This document shows positions 1-8,990 of a stretch of DNA of 64,000 nt, in pieces; position 1 is the stretch's first letter, and every line of letters begins with the position of its first letter. Location: contig CBDATZ010000045.1 in NCBI GenBank assembly GCA_965199845.1, forward strand, positions 57,450 to 121,449, read 5' to 3'. The position numbers were made by a program, and so were the translations under genes. The notes under the pieces were generated by a model, which ran no database searches, had not been told where the DNA came from, and saw nothing but the letters and a program-made list of their open reading frames with translations. This DNA is from Ilyomonas sp965199845. GTDB lineage: Bacteria > Bacteroidota > Bacteroidia > Chitinophagales > Chitinophagaceae.

Positions 1-2340
1 AATAAAACCAAGGCGTTTTCTTAACTCTAATTCTATACCATACGTATTTGCATATTTTGCATTGGCAAAACTATATACATCATTTGCCTGGTTAGTTTGT
101 TCAATCGGGTTTTTAAAATACTTGTAAAATATACTTGCCGAAATGATTTCGCCTGCATTGGGAAACCATTCATAACGTAAATCAGCGTTGGTATTTTTAC
201 TTCTTACCAGTTCATTGTTTCCTACTATCAGTATCGCATTTTCGTAATCATAAACACGATACGTTGCCAGTTCTCTGAATTCAGGGCGATTAACACTTTG
301 TGAAGCAGCTACACGTATATTTGTTTTTGGGCTAACGCTATATGTAAACAATGCTGATGGTAAAATATCGGTGTTATCTAATTTTACATCAGCCTTTCCA
401 ACTGTTACCAGCTTTTGTAAATATCTTTCAGCACGCACACCCCAGGTAAGTTTTATTTTGTCAGAGAACTTATTATCCAGCATTATATAACCTGAATTTA
501 ATAAACCTGTGCCATCGTAATCGGTAGAAAGGGCTGATATATTAGCTAACGTAAGATGATTGGCATTTATATTTCCTGGGCTGAAAATATTATTATAAGT
601 TGTTCCTTTTGTTTCTTTAATAGGATTTGTAGAGTAGCCAAACAAGTAAGCAAAACCTAATGCATCAACCTGTACATTTCTGTCACGATAATAATTGCTG
701 GTTCCAAACTTTAGTTTTTGAACGCGACCATTCCAATTGAATTGCTTTACCGCATTAATGTTCGCGCCATAAATATTTTCTTTTAAGAATGAATACACAC
801 GACCCGCATTTGTGATTTCCGGAGAGTTTTCATTACTCAGTGTCAGGTAATAAGTTGGGTCAACTGCGTTTTGAGTATGAAAGGTTAAGATGCGCTGATC
901 TGGCTGCCATCTGTATGTTAATCCGTACGATGCATTCCAGTCTATCGTCCAGTTGCTTTTCAAACTATGCAATCCTTCCAAAACAGAATTTAAAATACCA
1001 TTCGATGCCGCTTCTGTATTGTTGCTTTTATAATAGAACTTGTCCTGTGGTCCGGTTCCGTTAACAACGTTCTCACCACTTCGTATTCCTAACGTGCTTA
1101 CGAAATCGTTGTTGTATAAGTTCTTTAATGAAATTTTGCTTTTACCGTATGAGTACGTAACATTCAACAAACCAGACAAGGTACTGCGCATATCATAGTT
1201 AGTCGTATTGTAATCGTATGCCTGTATATTATATTGCTCGTACTCATCTCTGTTTCGTTCGGCAATACGTCTGCCATTGTTATAAGTAACTGCGTAGATG
1301 TAACCGATTTTTTTTGTTCCGTTCAGCAATTTGGTATTACCGCCTGTATAACCAATGCTTAAATTAGGCTGGCTCATATTCGCTACCTGTGAGCCGAATG
1401 TATTTGGAAACTGTTTTGTAATTCCCTGTTTTACATCTGCCGGCAGATTAATAAACTGAGAGCCGCGATTTTGTGTATAAGAGCCCGGTATCAATCTTTT
1501 ATTATCGAAAAAACCCAGCCAATCCAATGATCCTTGCGGATAGCCTTTATAAAAATTTTTGCCAGTAGTTAACGAGTTGTAACCTACAGAAACAGACAAC
1601 TCACCAAGAGCACGGGTTGGATAATCTTTGGTTGATACTTTTACAGCGCCGCCCGCAAAATCGCCCGGCAAATCGGGAGTTGGCGATTTAAAAATAGTAA
1701 CGTTATCTATTAAGGAAGATGGTAAAATATCAAATGAAAATGCTTTTTTATCAGGCTCTGTACTTGGTAATATAGAATTGTTTAAAAGAGAACTGTTATA
1801 ACGTTCACTAAGTCCACGTATGATTACAAATTTATTGTCTTGTATAGATGTTCCGCTAACACGTCTCAACACCTCACTGGTATTTCGGTCAGGCGATTTG
1901 CGGATAATCTCTGATGAAATAGCATCAGAAATGGCGGAAGCATTCTTTTGAGTTGTATATAAAGATGCAACTCCTTCACGACGGGCACTTGATGTAACAA
2001 CTACCGTGTTTAATTCTGCAGTAACAGGTTGCAATGCTACGTTTACGGCCGCATTATCGTTAGATTGCAATTTAATATCGTTTACAACCTTTGATTGGTA
2101 ACCAACACTTGAAATTTCAATTGTATAATTTTCACCCGCTATTACCTGTAAAAAGAAGTTTCCTTCAACGTCTGTTTTAGTTCCTTTTTTTGTAGATGAA
2201 ATAACAACCGAAGCGCCTACAACCGGTGATGTTGTTACAGCATCTGTAATTTTACCGGATAGTTTAATTGAGGTAGTGGATTGAGAAAAAACCGGTATAG
2301 CAAAGCCTACAATAAGTAAGCTCATTAAAAATCTGATCAT
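1..2340 (-). CDS. TonB-dependent receptor, C-terminus beyond window
   Basis: The minus strand is open from ATG at 2340 to the window edge, giving about 780 residues. A signal peptide (MIRFLMSLLIVGFAIPVFSQ) is followed by a CarboxypepD-like domain with GKITDAVTTSPVVGASV, then a plug with VVVTSSARREG, IIRGLSERYNSSLLNN and DFAGGAV, then barrel strands. The protein should sit in the outer membrane and import a ligand using TonB energy. The ligand is not readable from sequence. The C-terminal beta-signal is outside the window. An 11-bp-periodic TTA repeat lies 33-76 bp before the ATG and resembles those before the phosphoesterase and the second receptor, so a phosphorus-containing ligand is inferred. 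Confidence 0.93.
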   Translation of the reverse strand, partial: MIRFLMSLLIVGFAIPVFSQSTTSIKLSGKITDAVTTSPVVGASVVISSTKKGTKTDVEGNFFLQVIAGENYTIEISSVGYQSKVVNDIKLQSNDNAAVNVALQPVTAELNTVVVTSSARREGVASLYTTQKNASAISDAISSEIIRKSPDRNTSEVLRRVSGTSIQDNKFVIIRGLSERYNSSLLNNSILPSTEPDKKAFSFDILPSSLIDNVTIFKSPTPDLPGDFAGGAVKVSTKDYPTRALGELSVSVGYNSLTTGKNFYKGYPQGSLDWLGFFDNKRLIPGSYTQNRGSQFINLPADVKQGITKQFPNTFGSQVANMSQPNLSIGYTGGNTKLLNGTKKIGYIYAVTYNNGRRIAERNRDEYEQYNIQAYDYNTTNYDMRSTLSGLLNVTYSYGKSKISLKNLYNNDFVSTLGIRSGENVVNGTGPQDKFYYKSNNTEAASNGILNSVLEGLHSLKSNWTIDWNASYGLTYRWQPDQRILTFHTQNAVDPTYYLTLSNENSPEITNAGRVYSFLKENIYGANINAVKQFNWNGRVQKLKFGTSNYYRDRNVQVDALGFAYLFGYSTNPIKETKGTTYNNIFSPGNINANHLTLANISALSTDYDGTGLLNSGYIMLDNKFSDKIKLTWGVRAERYLQKLVTVGKADVKLDNTDILPSALFTYSVSPKTNIRVAASQSVNRPEFRELATYRVYDYENAILIVGNNELVRSKNTNADLRYEWFPNAGEIISASIFYKYFKNPIEQTNQANDVYSFANAKYANTYGIELELRKRLGFI

Positions 2341-2372
2341 GAAGTTAATTTGTCGCGCAAATGTCTGTTTAG

Positions 2373-2416
2373 CATGTTACCTCATCGTTACGCAAATGTT
2401 ATCTAAACATTAACTG
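2373..2416 (-). promoter_or_regulatory. Pho-box-like 11-bp tandem repeat
   Basis: Read on the plus strand, consecutive 11-mers are CATGTTACCTC, ATCGTTACGCA, AATGTTATCTA and AACATTAACTG, each with TTA at the same phase. The array ends 33 bp before the receptor start. Spacing of 11 bp is the hallmark of OmpR/PhoB-type activator sites. The identity of the binding factor is inferred. Confidence 0.5.
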
Positions 2417-2602
2417 ATATACTCTGTTGTGGTGAGAATTATAGCTTTTGATAATCACATTAGCACGTAAGTTGCTACTGTTTTCTATCTTTTGCGTATA
2501 TTTTTATCATTAGAAAAACTGTTGCACAAACAATATTATCTTTTAGTAAAGAGCCTTATTTTACAGGAAACAACTTTTACTTTACAAGTAAATTCATGCT
2601 AT

Positions 2603-2863
2603 ATGAACAACAATGAAAATGGAGAAAAGAAAAAGGAATCACTCTCTCCCCGTGAACTGATTCATCGTCATTCTGATCATCCTGATGAGCCGATTATAAA
2701 TGAAAACATTGAAAATCTCGATTTAACCGATAGTATTACTTCAACCAAATCAAATTCATCGGATGCAGTTGAACTGACAAGTGAAGAAAAGACATCAGCG
2801 GATGAATTAGCTGATAATTTATCAGATGATAATACAGGAATGTCTTACAAAGCTGATTTATAA
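2603..2863 (+). CDS. small acidic protein of unknown function, paralogue of 8778 gene
   Basis: The gene encodes 86 residues from ATG at 2603. A longer upstream reading would need a TTG start and adds a stretch without family similarity. The protein is hydrophilic and acidic, with no signal peptide or membrane segment. Its core SPRELIHRH...PDEPI...NIENLDL matches TPRQLINHH...PEDPI...DIENLIL in the protein at 8778, so the two are paralogues. The C-terminal half is Ser/Asp/Glu-rich and looks disordered. It is convergent with the phosphate transporter. I do not recognise the family. Confidence 0.6.
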   Translation: MNNNENGEKKKESLSPRELIHRHSDHPDEPIINENIENLDLTDSITSTKSNSSDAVELTSEEKTSADELADNLSDDNTGMSYKADL

Positions 2864-2888
2864 CGGGTGTTAATTTTAGCAAAACTAG

Positions 2889-3890
2889 TTAGAACAGGCT
2901 TACTATAAAGTAAACAAACATGGCTACTAAAGCGCTGACAGGAATGGTTAAAACCCAGGCCCAGGTAAGATTATAAGTGATACCCCATCTTACGGCACTA
3001 AATCGCTTTGTTGCGCCAGCACCAACAATAGCGCCGGAAATAGTATGGGTTGTACTTACGGGTATGCCTAACAAAACGGCAAAGAAAATAGTTAACGCTC
3101 CTGCGCTTTCTGCACAGACACCTTCTAATGGTGTTATCTTGGTAATGCGATGTCCCATCGTTCTTATAATACGCCAGCCTCCCGATAAAGTGCCTAACGC
3201 AATAGCCGTATAGCACGAAAGCGGCAACCAATCAGGCATCGCAAAAGAATGAAGCGGCTGATTGTTTCCTTTTGATTTGGAATAAAACCATAAAGCTGTA
3301 TAAATCACACCCATTGTTTTTTGAGAATCACCACCTCCATGTGCTAAACTTAACGCTGCCGACGACAGTAATTGGTAGTGTTTAAAATGTCTTTCAGCCT
3401 TCGTATAGTTGCTATGTTTACTCAGGTGAACAACTACAACTGTAACAATGAAACCCAATACCAACCCGATCATTGGTGAGAGAAACATAAACAAAACAGC
3501 ACTCCATACCGGGGCTGCATTAACACCCGAAAAACCACCAGCTGCAATAGCTGCACCAGATAAACCACCTATAAGAGTGTGAGATGAACTTGACGGAATA
3601 CCAAACCACCAGGTAATTAAATTCCAGGTAATTGCCGCAATAATAGCTGATAAGATAAGATGAAAATTAATAAGCGAAGATTCTACAATACTGGCAATAG
3701 TACCCGCTACCTTATGATCCCTGAAAACGAAGAACGCGACAAAATTAAACGAAGCTCCCCAAATAACTGCCTGGAAAGGAGTAAGTACTTTAGTTGATAC
3801 TATTGTAGCAATGGAATTAGCCGAGTCGTGAAACCCATTGGTATAATCAAAGAACAAAGCCAATATAATAATTACTATAAGTATAATCAC
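2889..3890 (-). CDS. pit: inorganic phosphate transporter, PiT family
   Basis: This 333-residue polytopic membrane protein carries the two inverted PiT signatures: GFHDSANSIAT near residues 19-29 and GIPVSTTHTISGAIVGAG near 276-293. PiT proteins move phosphate, usually as a metal-phosphate or sodium-coupled complex, across the inner membrane. The reading frame has no ATG before the first signature, so GTG at 3890 is the likely start. Its length is normal for short bacterial PiT proteins. No PhoU-like partner precedes it. It sits among other phosphorus-acquisition genes, but I see no clear 11-bp repeat in front of it. Confidence 0.93.
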   Translation of the reverse strand: MIILIVIIILALFFDYTNGFHDSANSIATIVSTKVLTPFQAVIWGASFNFVAFFVFRDHKVAGTIASIVESSLINFHLILSAIIAAITWNLITWWFGIPSSSSHTLIGGLSGAAIAAGGFSGVNAAPVWSAVLFMFLSPMIGLVLGFIVTVVVVHLSKHSNYTKAERHFKHYQLLSSAALSLAHGGGDSQKTMGVIYTALWFYSKSKGNNQPLHSFAMPDWLPLSCYTAIALGTLSGGWRIIRTMGHRITKITPLEGVCAESAGALTIFFAVLLGIPVSTTHTISGAIVGAGATKRFSAVRWGITYNLTWAWVLTIPVSALVAMFVYFIVSLF

Positions 3891-4195
3891 GATCTTACTG
3901 TATTAAATGAATCTGAAAAGGTAAATCCGGCGATTAAAAATCCTTTGCTAAAAGGGAAAAGTAACAGTAAGTTAATTTTGCCGATAAGGTTAAGATGATT
4001 ACAAGAACTGCCATTATCTTAATGGCAGTTCCTTTTATTTAGATTGTATTGACGATGGCAGCCGAGCTTACTTTATAAGTAATTAGTAATTCCTTAATTT
4101 TCTGTTTACTGTTTGTTTACAGTGAATAATGAGATTTGCAACAGAAAGCTTTTATCATGTGCAACCGGCCTGATATTCTTGTCAGGCTTTTTATT
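3891..4195. other. intergenic gap between pit and peroxidase genes
   Basis: No coding region is apparent. A short hairpin with GCCTGA/TCAGGC arms (4168-4187) followed by a T-rich tract points in the plus direction, where no gene ends, so its role is unclear. It may act as the 3' boundary of the minus-strand peroxidase transcript. Confidence 0.4.
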
Positions 4196-5989
4196 TTACC
4201 GGCTGTTTAAACTCTTTATAAAGACAATCAGATTCTTTTGTTCTTCTTCTGTAAGATTCAATGCATCGGCAGACAGCGTTTGATTTTTTATAATCATTCC
4301 GGAACCTGCGCCACCGCCTTTGTTGTAAAATGCCACCACTTCTTCCAAAGTAGCAAATACACCGTTGTGCATGTAAGGCGCTGTGCTGTTTGTATTGCGA
4401 AGAGTTGGTGTTTTAAACGCGTGATGAAAAGAAGGCACTTTAATAATATCATACCTCCCTTCATCGCTATCAACTTCTTTGCTTTGTAATGATTGGGGAA
4501 CACCAATTACTTCAGCTTCCGTTTTCATGTATCTTGGCGCAAAAGTACCATTAAACAAAGGCAGGTAATGACAGGTAGCGCATTTTGCTTTTCCCATAAA
4601 CAGATTAAAACCTGTTATTTCATTGTTGTTCAGGGCAGCTTTATTGCCTCGCATATATTCATCAAAACGGCTGTTCAGTTTAACCAGACTACGTACATAA
4701 GAACCAATGGCATTCATCGCTTCTGTAGTATCAATATTGTTTCTGTTTTCTTTTGGAAAAGCGTTTGCAAACAGCTGACGATAAGAAGCATCATTCCATA
4801 ATTTAAGAACGGATGTTGTAAGAGAGCCATGCATTTCAACCGTGCTTTGAACAACGTCTAACGACTGATCTTCCAACGTATTTACACGCAGATCATAAAA
4901 CTGTGCCGATTGCAGCGCTGCATTCAGTAAAGTGGGCGTATTTCGTTTCAAAACCTGGTTGCCGCTGATGATCGTGTTTTTTGCCAGACCATCTGTAAAA
5001 GCTTTATCTGGCTGATGACAAGATTGGCAACTTCTTGTGCCGTCCCCGGAAAGAATGGGATCTGCAAACAACCGTTCACCTAAAGCAATTTTTTGAGGTG
5101 TAACAAAAGAAGACGGATTGGGCGAATACGCATTTACATTAAAGGCGTTAGTGTCAAATAAAGTTTTGGCGTCCTGATTCAACAGCCGGTTATAACGGGT
5201 AAGAGAAAGGTGTAAATTCTCTTCCAGTTTTGCAATATGCGTTGATAAAGGGTTAGCGCAGGTAAGAATAAACTCAGCCCGGTTAAAGGCATTAAAATCG
5301 TTGTGCTGTTGAAGATAAACAACAGCAGCGCGAATATTATTATTTATGATTTTATTTCTTTCGTTATCGGCATAGTATGAAAGTATATTTTGCAGACTTT
5401 GTAATGCTTCCGCAGATTCCGTCATACTTTGAAGAGACAAAGGATCGTCAAAGCCTGCAATGCCTGTTGTTTCTACCCGGAATACTTCCAACTTGGCAGC
5501 ATCAAACACCTGCCAGTTAAACATGGCTACATTGGTAAAATGCGATTTGTATTTAGTACAACGCAATACCAAACCAGAGAGCTGCTGAAGCAAATCATTT
5601 CGTTTAGCCGTATCATAAGATGGAAATAAATAACCTTCAATTACCTGTAAACCGGCTGGCTCAAATACTTGTCCGGATACTTCCACTTCTTCTACCGGTG
5701 CGCCATTTACCATTCTTGAAGTAGCCGGTTCAAAGTATTCAGCCGCCCATTCAAAACGTTTATAAGCTAATCTTGCCTGCAGAAATAATTTCTGTAGTTT
5801 TTTTTCATTTGCAGTTGTTTTGCTGATTGCTGTTTCAAGCACTTTACAGGAAGCGCTAAAGCTGTCAACCTGTGTCACCAATACTTGCGCAATTTGCTTT
5901 TCAGGAGACGTTTTATTTTGTCTGCAAGACAATAAAACAAACACAGTGGTTATAGCAAATAACAAAGTTATTAAAATCAGTTTCTTCAT
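4196..5989 (-). CDS. di-haem cytochrome c peroxidase-like lipoprotein with helical N-terminal extension
   Basis: This 597-residue protein starts with a lipoprotein signal (lipobox ending LLSC). Haem c sites CQSCH near residue 319 and CATCH near 470 place the C-terminal half in the CCP/MauG family, which reduces peroxide or oxidises protein targets in the periplasm. The first 270 residues are not part of a standard CCP. They are mostly helical and resemble the helical domains that precede such peroxidases in Bacteroidota. The gene lies 70 bp after the secreted phosphoesterase on the same strand and may share its transcript. The substrate is unknown. Confidence 0.88.
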   Translation of the reverse strand: MKKLILITLLFAITTVFVLLSCRQNKTSPEKQIAQVLVTQVDSFSASCKVLETAISKTTANEKKLQKLFLQARLAYKRFEWAAEYFEPATSRMVNGAPVEEVEVSGQVFEPAGLQVIEGYLFPSYDTAKRNDLLQQLSGLVLRCTKYKSHFTNVAMFNWQVFDAAKLEVFRVETTGIAGFDDPLSLQSMTESAEALQSLQNILSYYADNERNKIINNNIRAAVVYLQQHNDFNAFNRAEFILTCANPLSTHIAKLEENLHLSLTRYNRLLNQDAKTLFDTNAFNVNAYSPNPSSFVTPQKIALGERLFADPILSGDGTRSCQSCHQPDKAFTDGLAKNTIISGNQVLKRNTPTLLNAALQSAQFYDLRVNTLEDQSLDVVQSTVEMHGSLTTSVLKLWNDASYRQLFANAFPKENRNNIDTTEAMNAIGSYVRSLVKLNSRFDEYMRGNKAALNNNEITGFNLFMGKAKCATCHYLPLFNGTFAPRYMKTEAEVIGVPQSLQSKEVDSDEGRYDIIKVPSFHHAFKTPTLRNTNSTAPYMHNGVFATLEEVVAFYNKGGGAGSGMIIKNQTLSADALNLTEEEQKNLIVFIKSLNSR

Positions 5990-6002
5990 TCCTTAAATTG
6001 TG

Positions 6003-6029
6003 AAGGAGCAGCTTATTGGGCTGCTCCTT
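6003..6029. terminator. hairpin between phosphoesterase and peroxidase genes
   Basis: Perfect 10-bp arms AAGGAGCAGC and GCTGCTCCTT surround a 7-nt loop. On the plus strand a T-rich tract follows. On the minus strand, the direction of both flanking genes, no U-tract follows, so it could be a partial attenuator or RNA-stability element instead of a full terminator. Confidence 0.45.
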
Positions 6030-6058
6030 GCTTTGTTTTTTATAAAAGGATAATTGTA

Positions 6059-7477
6059 CTAATTCTTTGTATTTACAGTTGGTGTAAAATCAAAAGCATT
6101 GCGTAGCGGATTTGCATTTTTATCGCGCGAAGACAATGGTTTTAAATTCCACCTTTCTTCTATAAAAGAAAGAATGCTGGCTGTTTCATATTGCGTATGA
6201 TCAACAAAACCACGTTTTGCAAAAGGAGATATAATAATAGCCGGAACGCGTGTGCCAGGTCCCCATTTCGGGTCAATGGCAGGTGGCGCCACATGATCCC
6301 AAAAACCTCCGTTTTCATCATACGTAATAATAATTACTGCGTCTTTGCCGTCAGGTCCGGTAAGCACATCGTTTATTAATTCAACTGTATGATTTTCACC
6401 GTTGGCTACATCAGAATATCCGGGATGTTCGTTATCCAAACCTACTGGTTTTACAAATGATACACTGGGAAGCATTCCGTTTTTAGCAGCCGCAATAAAC
6501 TCAGTTTCATCTTTCAAATGATCTTTCTTAGCCTGCGTTCCATCCGCGTAATTGGCATAATAAATAAACGGCTGATGATGGTATTGAAAAGTCGGTGCGG
6601 GATGACCTGCTAAAGCACTATCCCAGCCACCTGAATACCAGGCCCATGAAACTTTCTTATCACTCAGCCTGTCACCGATAGTGGGATTTGTTTGATTTGG
6701 CACCAATGTAGTCGGATCGGCACTGGCAGGGTGCGGAGCGTTTACAGAATAGCTCGTATTTACTACGTAACCATCAGGCGTTACCGCACCATCTTTTAGT
6801 AAGTTACCTGCCGAATCAAACTGCGCTATCATACTTGATGGAGCGTTTGGAAATACAGGGCTGGCATCAGCAATCAACCATTGGTGATTTAAGAAAGAGC
6901 CACCAAATGCGCTATGAAAAAAATTATCGCATAAGGTATATTGTTGTGCCATGCCAACCAATGGTAACAAATCGGTTTGGTAATATCCCTGCGACAATCC
7001 TCCCGTTGTATTATACAAAGCGTATTTATCCATTTTACCACCATCAATTTGCATTTGCTCCTGGTAGTAACGATGCAATACATCGGGCGTCATCATATCG
7101 TTTGGCACATACTGATCTATGTTGAATAATGTATTGGAAAGGTTGGTTGGAAATGCTGTAGAACCCGGCACCGGAGGAAGAAATGAATAAGGTGAACCGG
7201 CAGCATCTACCTGTGTAATATTATCACTTGTTGCATTTGCCAGTCCGTTTGCGCCTGCAAACTGACCGTATAAATTATCGAAGCTGTGGTTTTCCAGGTA
7301 GATAACCACAACATGATTTACTTTATTTACTTCAACCGAAAACGGAAGGTGGTTGCGTACCTTTTGGCAACTGTTTAAGGAAGCGGTGGTTAGCAGCAAG
7401 CCTGCAAATCCGGCAACTAAGCGGGTAGCGTTAGCCGCTTTTGTTGTTTTGCAGAAGGTGTAAAAATTTCTTTTCAT
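6059..7477 (-). CDS. secreted phosphoesterase (phospholipase C / acid phosphatase family)
   Basis: The protein has 472 residues from ATG at 7477; a longer reading from 7504 adds only nine residues and no ribosome-site advantage. The N-terminus carries a hydrophobic segment ending in SLNSC, a likely lipobox. The motif VVIYLENHSFDNLYG and the later IITYDENGGFWDHVAPP match the phosphoesterase family PF04185, which includes bacterial phospholipases C and AcpA-type acid phosphatases. Thr/Asp/His residues in these motifs would bind the metal and carry out catalysis. It probably releases phosphate from organic esters outside the cytoplasm. Two 11-bp TTA repeats lie 44-65 bp upstream. Confidence 0.9.
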   Translation of the reverse strand: MKRNFYTFCKTTKAANATRLVAGFAGLLLTTASLNSCQKVRNHLPFSVEVNKVNHVVVIYLENHSFDNLYGQFAGANGLANATSDNITQVDAAGSPYSFLPPVPGSTAFPTNLSNTLFNIDQYVPNDMMTPDVLHRYYQEQMQIDGGKMDKYALYNTTGGLSQGYYQTDLLPLVGMAQQYTLCDNFFHSAFGGSFLNHQWLIADASPVFPNAPSSMIAQFDSAGNLLKDGAVTPDGYVVNTSYSVNAPHPASADPTTLVPNQTNPTIGDRLSDKKVSWAWYSGGWDSALAGHPAPTFQYHHQPFIYYANYADGTQAKKDHLKDETEFIAAAKNGMLPSVSFVKPVGLDNEHPGYSDVANGENHTVELINDVLTGPDGKDAVIIITYDENGGFWDHVAPPAIDPKWGPGTRVPAIIISPFAKRGFVDHTQYETASILSFIEERWNLKPLSSRDKNANPLRNAFDFTPTVNTKN

Positions 7478-7520
7478 GTGGTCTTGTTTACAAGCAAAGA
7501 ACAAGTACCAATATGAATAG

Positions 7521-7542
7521 AATCTTATCCTAATGTTATCCT
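7521..7542 (-). promoter_or_regulatory. Pho-box-like tandem 11-mer
   Basis: On the plus strand AATCTTATCCT is followed directly by AATGTTATCCT, differing at a single base. It lies 44-65 bp before the phosphoesterase ATG, the same distance class as the arrays at 2373 and 15068. Confidence 0.55.
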
Positions 7543-7608
7543 TCGATTAAATTAATATTATAGGTACTACAACTTTTCCTTGCTTTATGATTCTCTCTAT
7601 TATTAGGG

Positions 7609-8193
7609 TTACTCATGTGAACATTTACAGATTCCATCTAACGAAAAATCAAATCTTCCGTCGAATATAACGATTGAATCGGAACCATAACGAAGTATAA
7701 AACCAAAAGTTCCGGAGATAATTTTATTTATAGTATCGAGTTTTGATATTGTAAAATAATCATGCGGATCTGTAAATAAATTCTGATAGCCGTAGCTCGC
7801 ATACAATTTATCTTCATCTCTATATTCGATAGCTATCGAATCGAATATATTGCCTGTTTTAAACAAGGAAAACTGATTAACAGGAAGGGTAGAAATAATA
7901 AATGAACTGTAAGAATCATTCTGTTTTCTTTGAAAGCCAAAACTAAAATTCAAAGGCAATACAAAGCCTGATGGAGAAGAGTGGAAAGTTGTTTGCATTT
8001 CTCCGCAAGGATTTGTAAATATGCCACACTTGTAATAAGGTAGCCAGGGAATTCCGTTTACTTTACAGCCGAATGTGTTTTGTCTTGTTTGGGTGGCAGC
8101 CGGCAATAAATCAGGCGAAGGCTTGTCTTTCCGGCAACAAAAACTTAGAAATATAATACCTAATAAAAGAGCCAAACAAACAACTGATTTCAT
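7609..8193 (-). CDS. lipoprotein of unknown function
   Basis: The gene encodes 194 residues. The N-terminus MKSVVCLALLLG...SFCC is a lipoprotein signal, followed by a short charged linker and then NTFGCKVNGIPWLP, a start seen in many small Bacteroidota lipoproteins with a beta-rich fold. No catalytic motif is visible. It is transcribed with, or next to, the broken lipoprotein gene at 8258-8615. It may be surface-exposed. The function is unknown. Confidence 0.7.
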   Translation of the reverse strand: MKSVVCLALLLGIIFLSFCCRKDKPSPDLLPAATQTRQNTFGCKVNGIPWLPYYKCGIFTNPCGEMQTTFHSSPSGFVLPLNFSFGFQRKQNDSYSSFIISTLPVNQFSLFKTGNIFDSIAIEYRDEDKLYASYGYQNLFTDPHDYFTISKLDTINKIISGTFGFILRYGSDSIVIFDGRFDFSLDGICKCSHE

Positions 8194-8257
8194 TTGATGA
8201 TACTTTTATTTCTATAAAAGAGATGAAAACAGAAGCCTTTGTTGCCTCATGTTTTTA

Positions 8258-8615
8258 TTATTTTAAACTTGTTACTTCCAGTTCATACTCTTGTGTTCCG
8301 TAAACCGTTGGAGCAAGTGTAGAAGATCGCACATAGCCGCTTACAGTAACAACGCTTCCGGTTTTAGGCAATTCTCCCGGTGTATTGCATAAAATATATA
8401 ATATCAACATTGTCAATTGTGCCAACGGGAACCAACCGTACCATATAAACGTTATGCATACTGTCAAACAATAAACTTCCGCTTTTATTTACGAGTGTAT
8501 CTATTACCGTTCTGCTGCCATCACAGGAATAAATTGGCGTATCTTCTTTTTTATGACAGGAAGAAACAAAAAATGTCAGCCAAAGAAAGAGGAGGAATGA
8601 TAGTGTAAGACGCAT
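8258..8615 (-). pseudogene. small lipoprotein gene with +1 frameshift
   Basis: The first 74 or so residues read in one frame: signal MRLTLSFLLFLWLTFFVSSC, then YSCDGSRTVIDTLVNKSGSLL up to DNVDIIY. The frame then closes after FMQYTGRIA. Removing one base from the 4-nt A run at 8391-8394 (T on the coding strand) joins it to CNTPGELPKTGSVVTVSGYVRSS...ELEVTSLK, giving a coherent protein of about 118 residues. The fusion looks like a small beta-rich lipoprotein. Either the gene is broken or the base is a sequencing error. Confidence 0.6.
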
Positions 8616-8695
8616 GTTGTTATAAGTTTTATAGTTGCGAGTAAAGAAATTTGACTTGAAAAAGAACGAATATTATGATTAGATTTTCTGTAAAA

Positions 8696-8717
8696 GCGTT
8701 GCATCCAATGTTATCTT
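8696..8717. promoter_or_regulatory. single Pho-box-like half sites
   Basis: AATGTTATCTT at 8707-8717 is nearly identical to units in the arrays at 2395 and 7532. A weaker GTT-containing unit lies 12 bp to the left. The site is between the divergent lipoprotein pseudogene (8615, minus) and the small protein gene (8778, plus). The motif direction matches the minus-strand gene. Confidence 0.35.
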
Positions 8718-8729
8718 TTTGAATGCCTC

Positions 8730-8760
8730 TTGACATTTGATAATATTTCGTTCACTTTTG
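8730..8760 (+). promoter_or_regulatory. Bacteroidota-type promoter candidate
   Basis: TTG at 8730-8732 is followed after 20 nt by CACTTTTG at 8753-8760, close to the -33 TTG / -7 TAnnTTTG pattern of Bacteroidota. It lies just upstream of the 8778 start. Confidence 0.35.
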
Positions 8761-8777
8761 CGCAACAATCAAACACC

Positions 8778-8990
8778 ATGATAGATACAAACACAAATAA
8801 TATTCATGGATATAATGAAGTGCCAATCTGTTTTACACCGAGACAACTAATTAATCATCATATAAAATTTCCAGAAGATCCAATCACCGATTCAGATATT
8901 GAAAATCTCATTCTTGGCATTTCTGCGGTTAATTTGAAAGAGCATGAAATCAATAAAAACTTTATATTGAAAGCAAATAAAACCGTTTGA
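8778..8990 (+). CDS. small protein of unknown function, paralogue of 2603 gene
   Basis: The gene encodes 70 residues from ATG at 8778; the earlier TTG at 8730 falls in the likely promoter. The core TPRQLINHHIKFPEDPI followed by DIENLIL is shared with the protein at 2603 (PR, LI, H, P, PI and IENL conserved). There is no signal peptide and no membrane segment. The stop codon overlaps the ATG of the next gene by one base, so translation of the two is probably coupled. The function is unknown. Confidence 0.6.
   Translation: MIDTNTNNIHGYNEVPICFTPRQLINHHIKFPEDPITDSDIENLILGISAVNLKEHEINKNFILKANKTV

Noticed and set aside
840..1064. Plus-strand 74-codon frame
   Set aside because: It is antisense to the TonB receptor gene, which has strong family motifs throughout this span.
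4168..4187. Hairpin with T-tract near the peroxidase stop
   Set aside because: The T-tract faces the plus direction where no gene ends; the arms are only 6 bp, so it is not called as a terminator feature.
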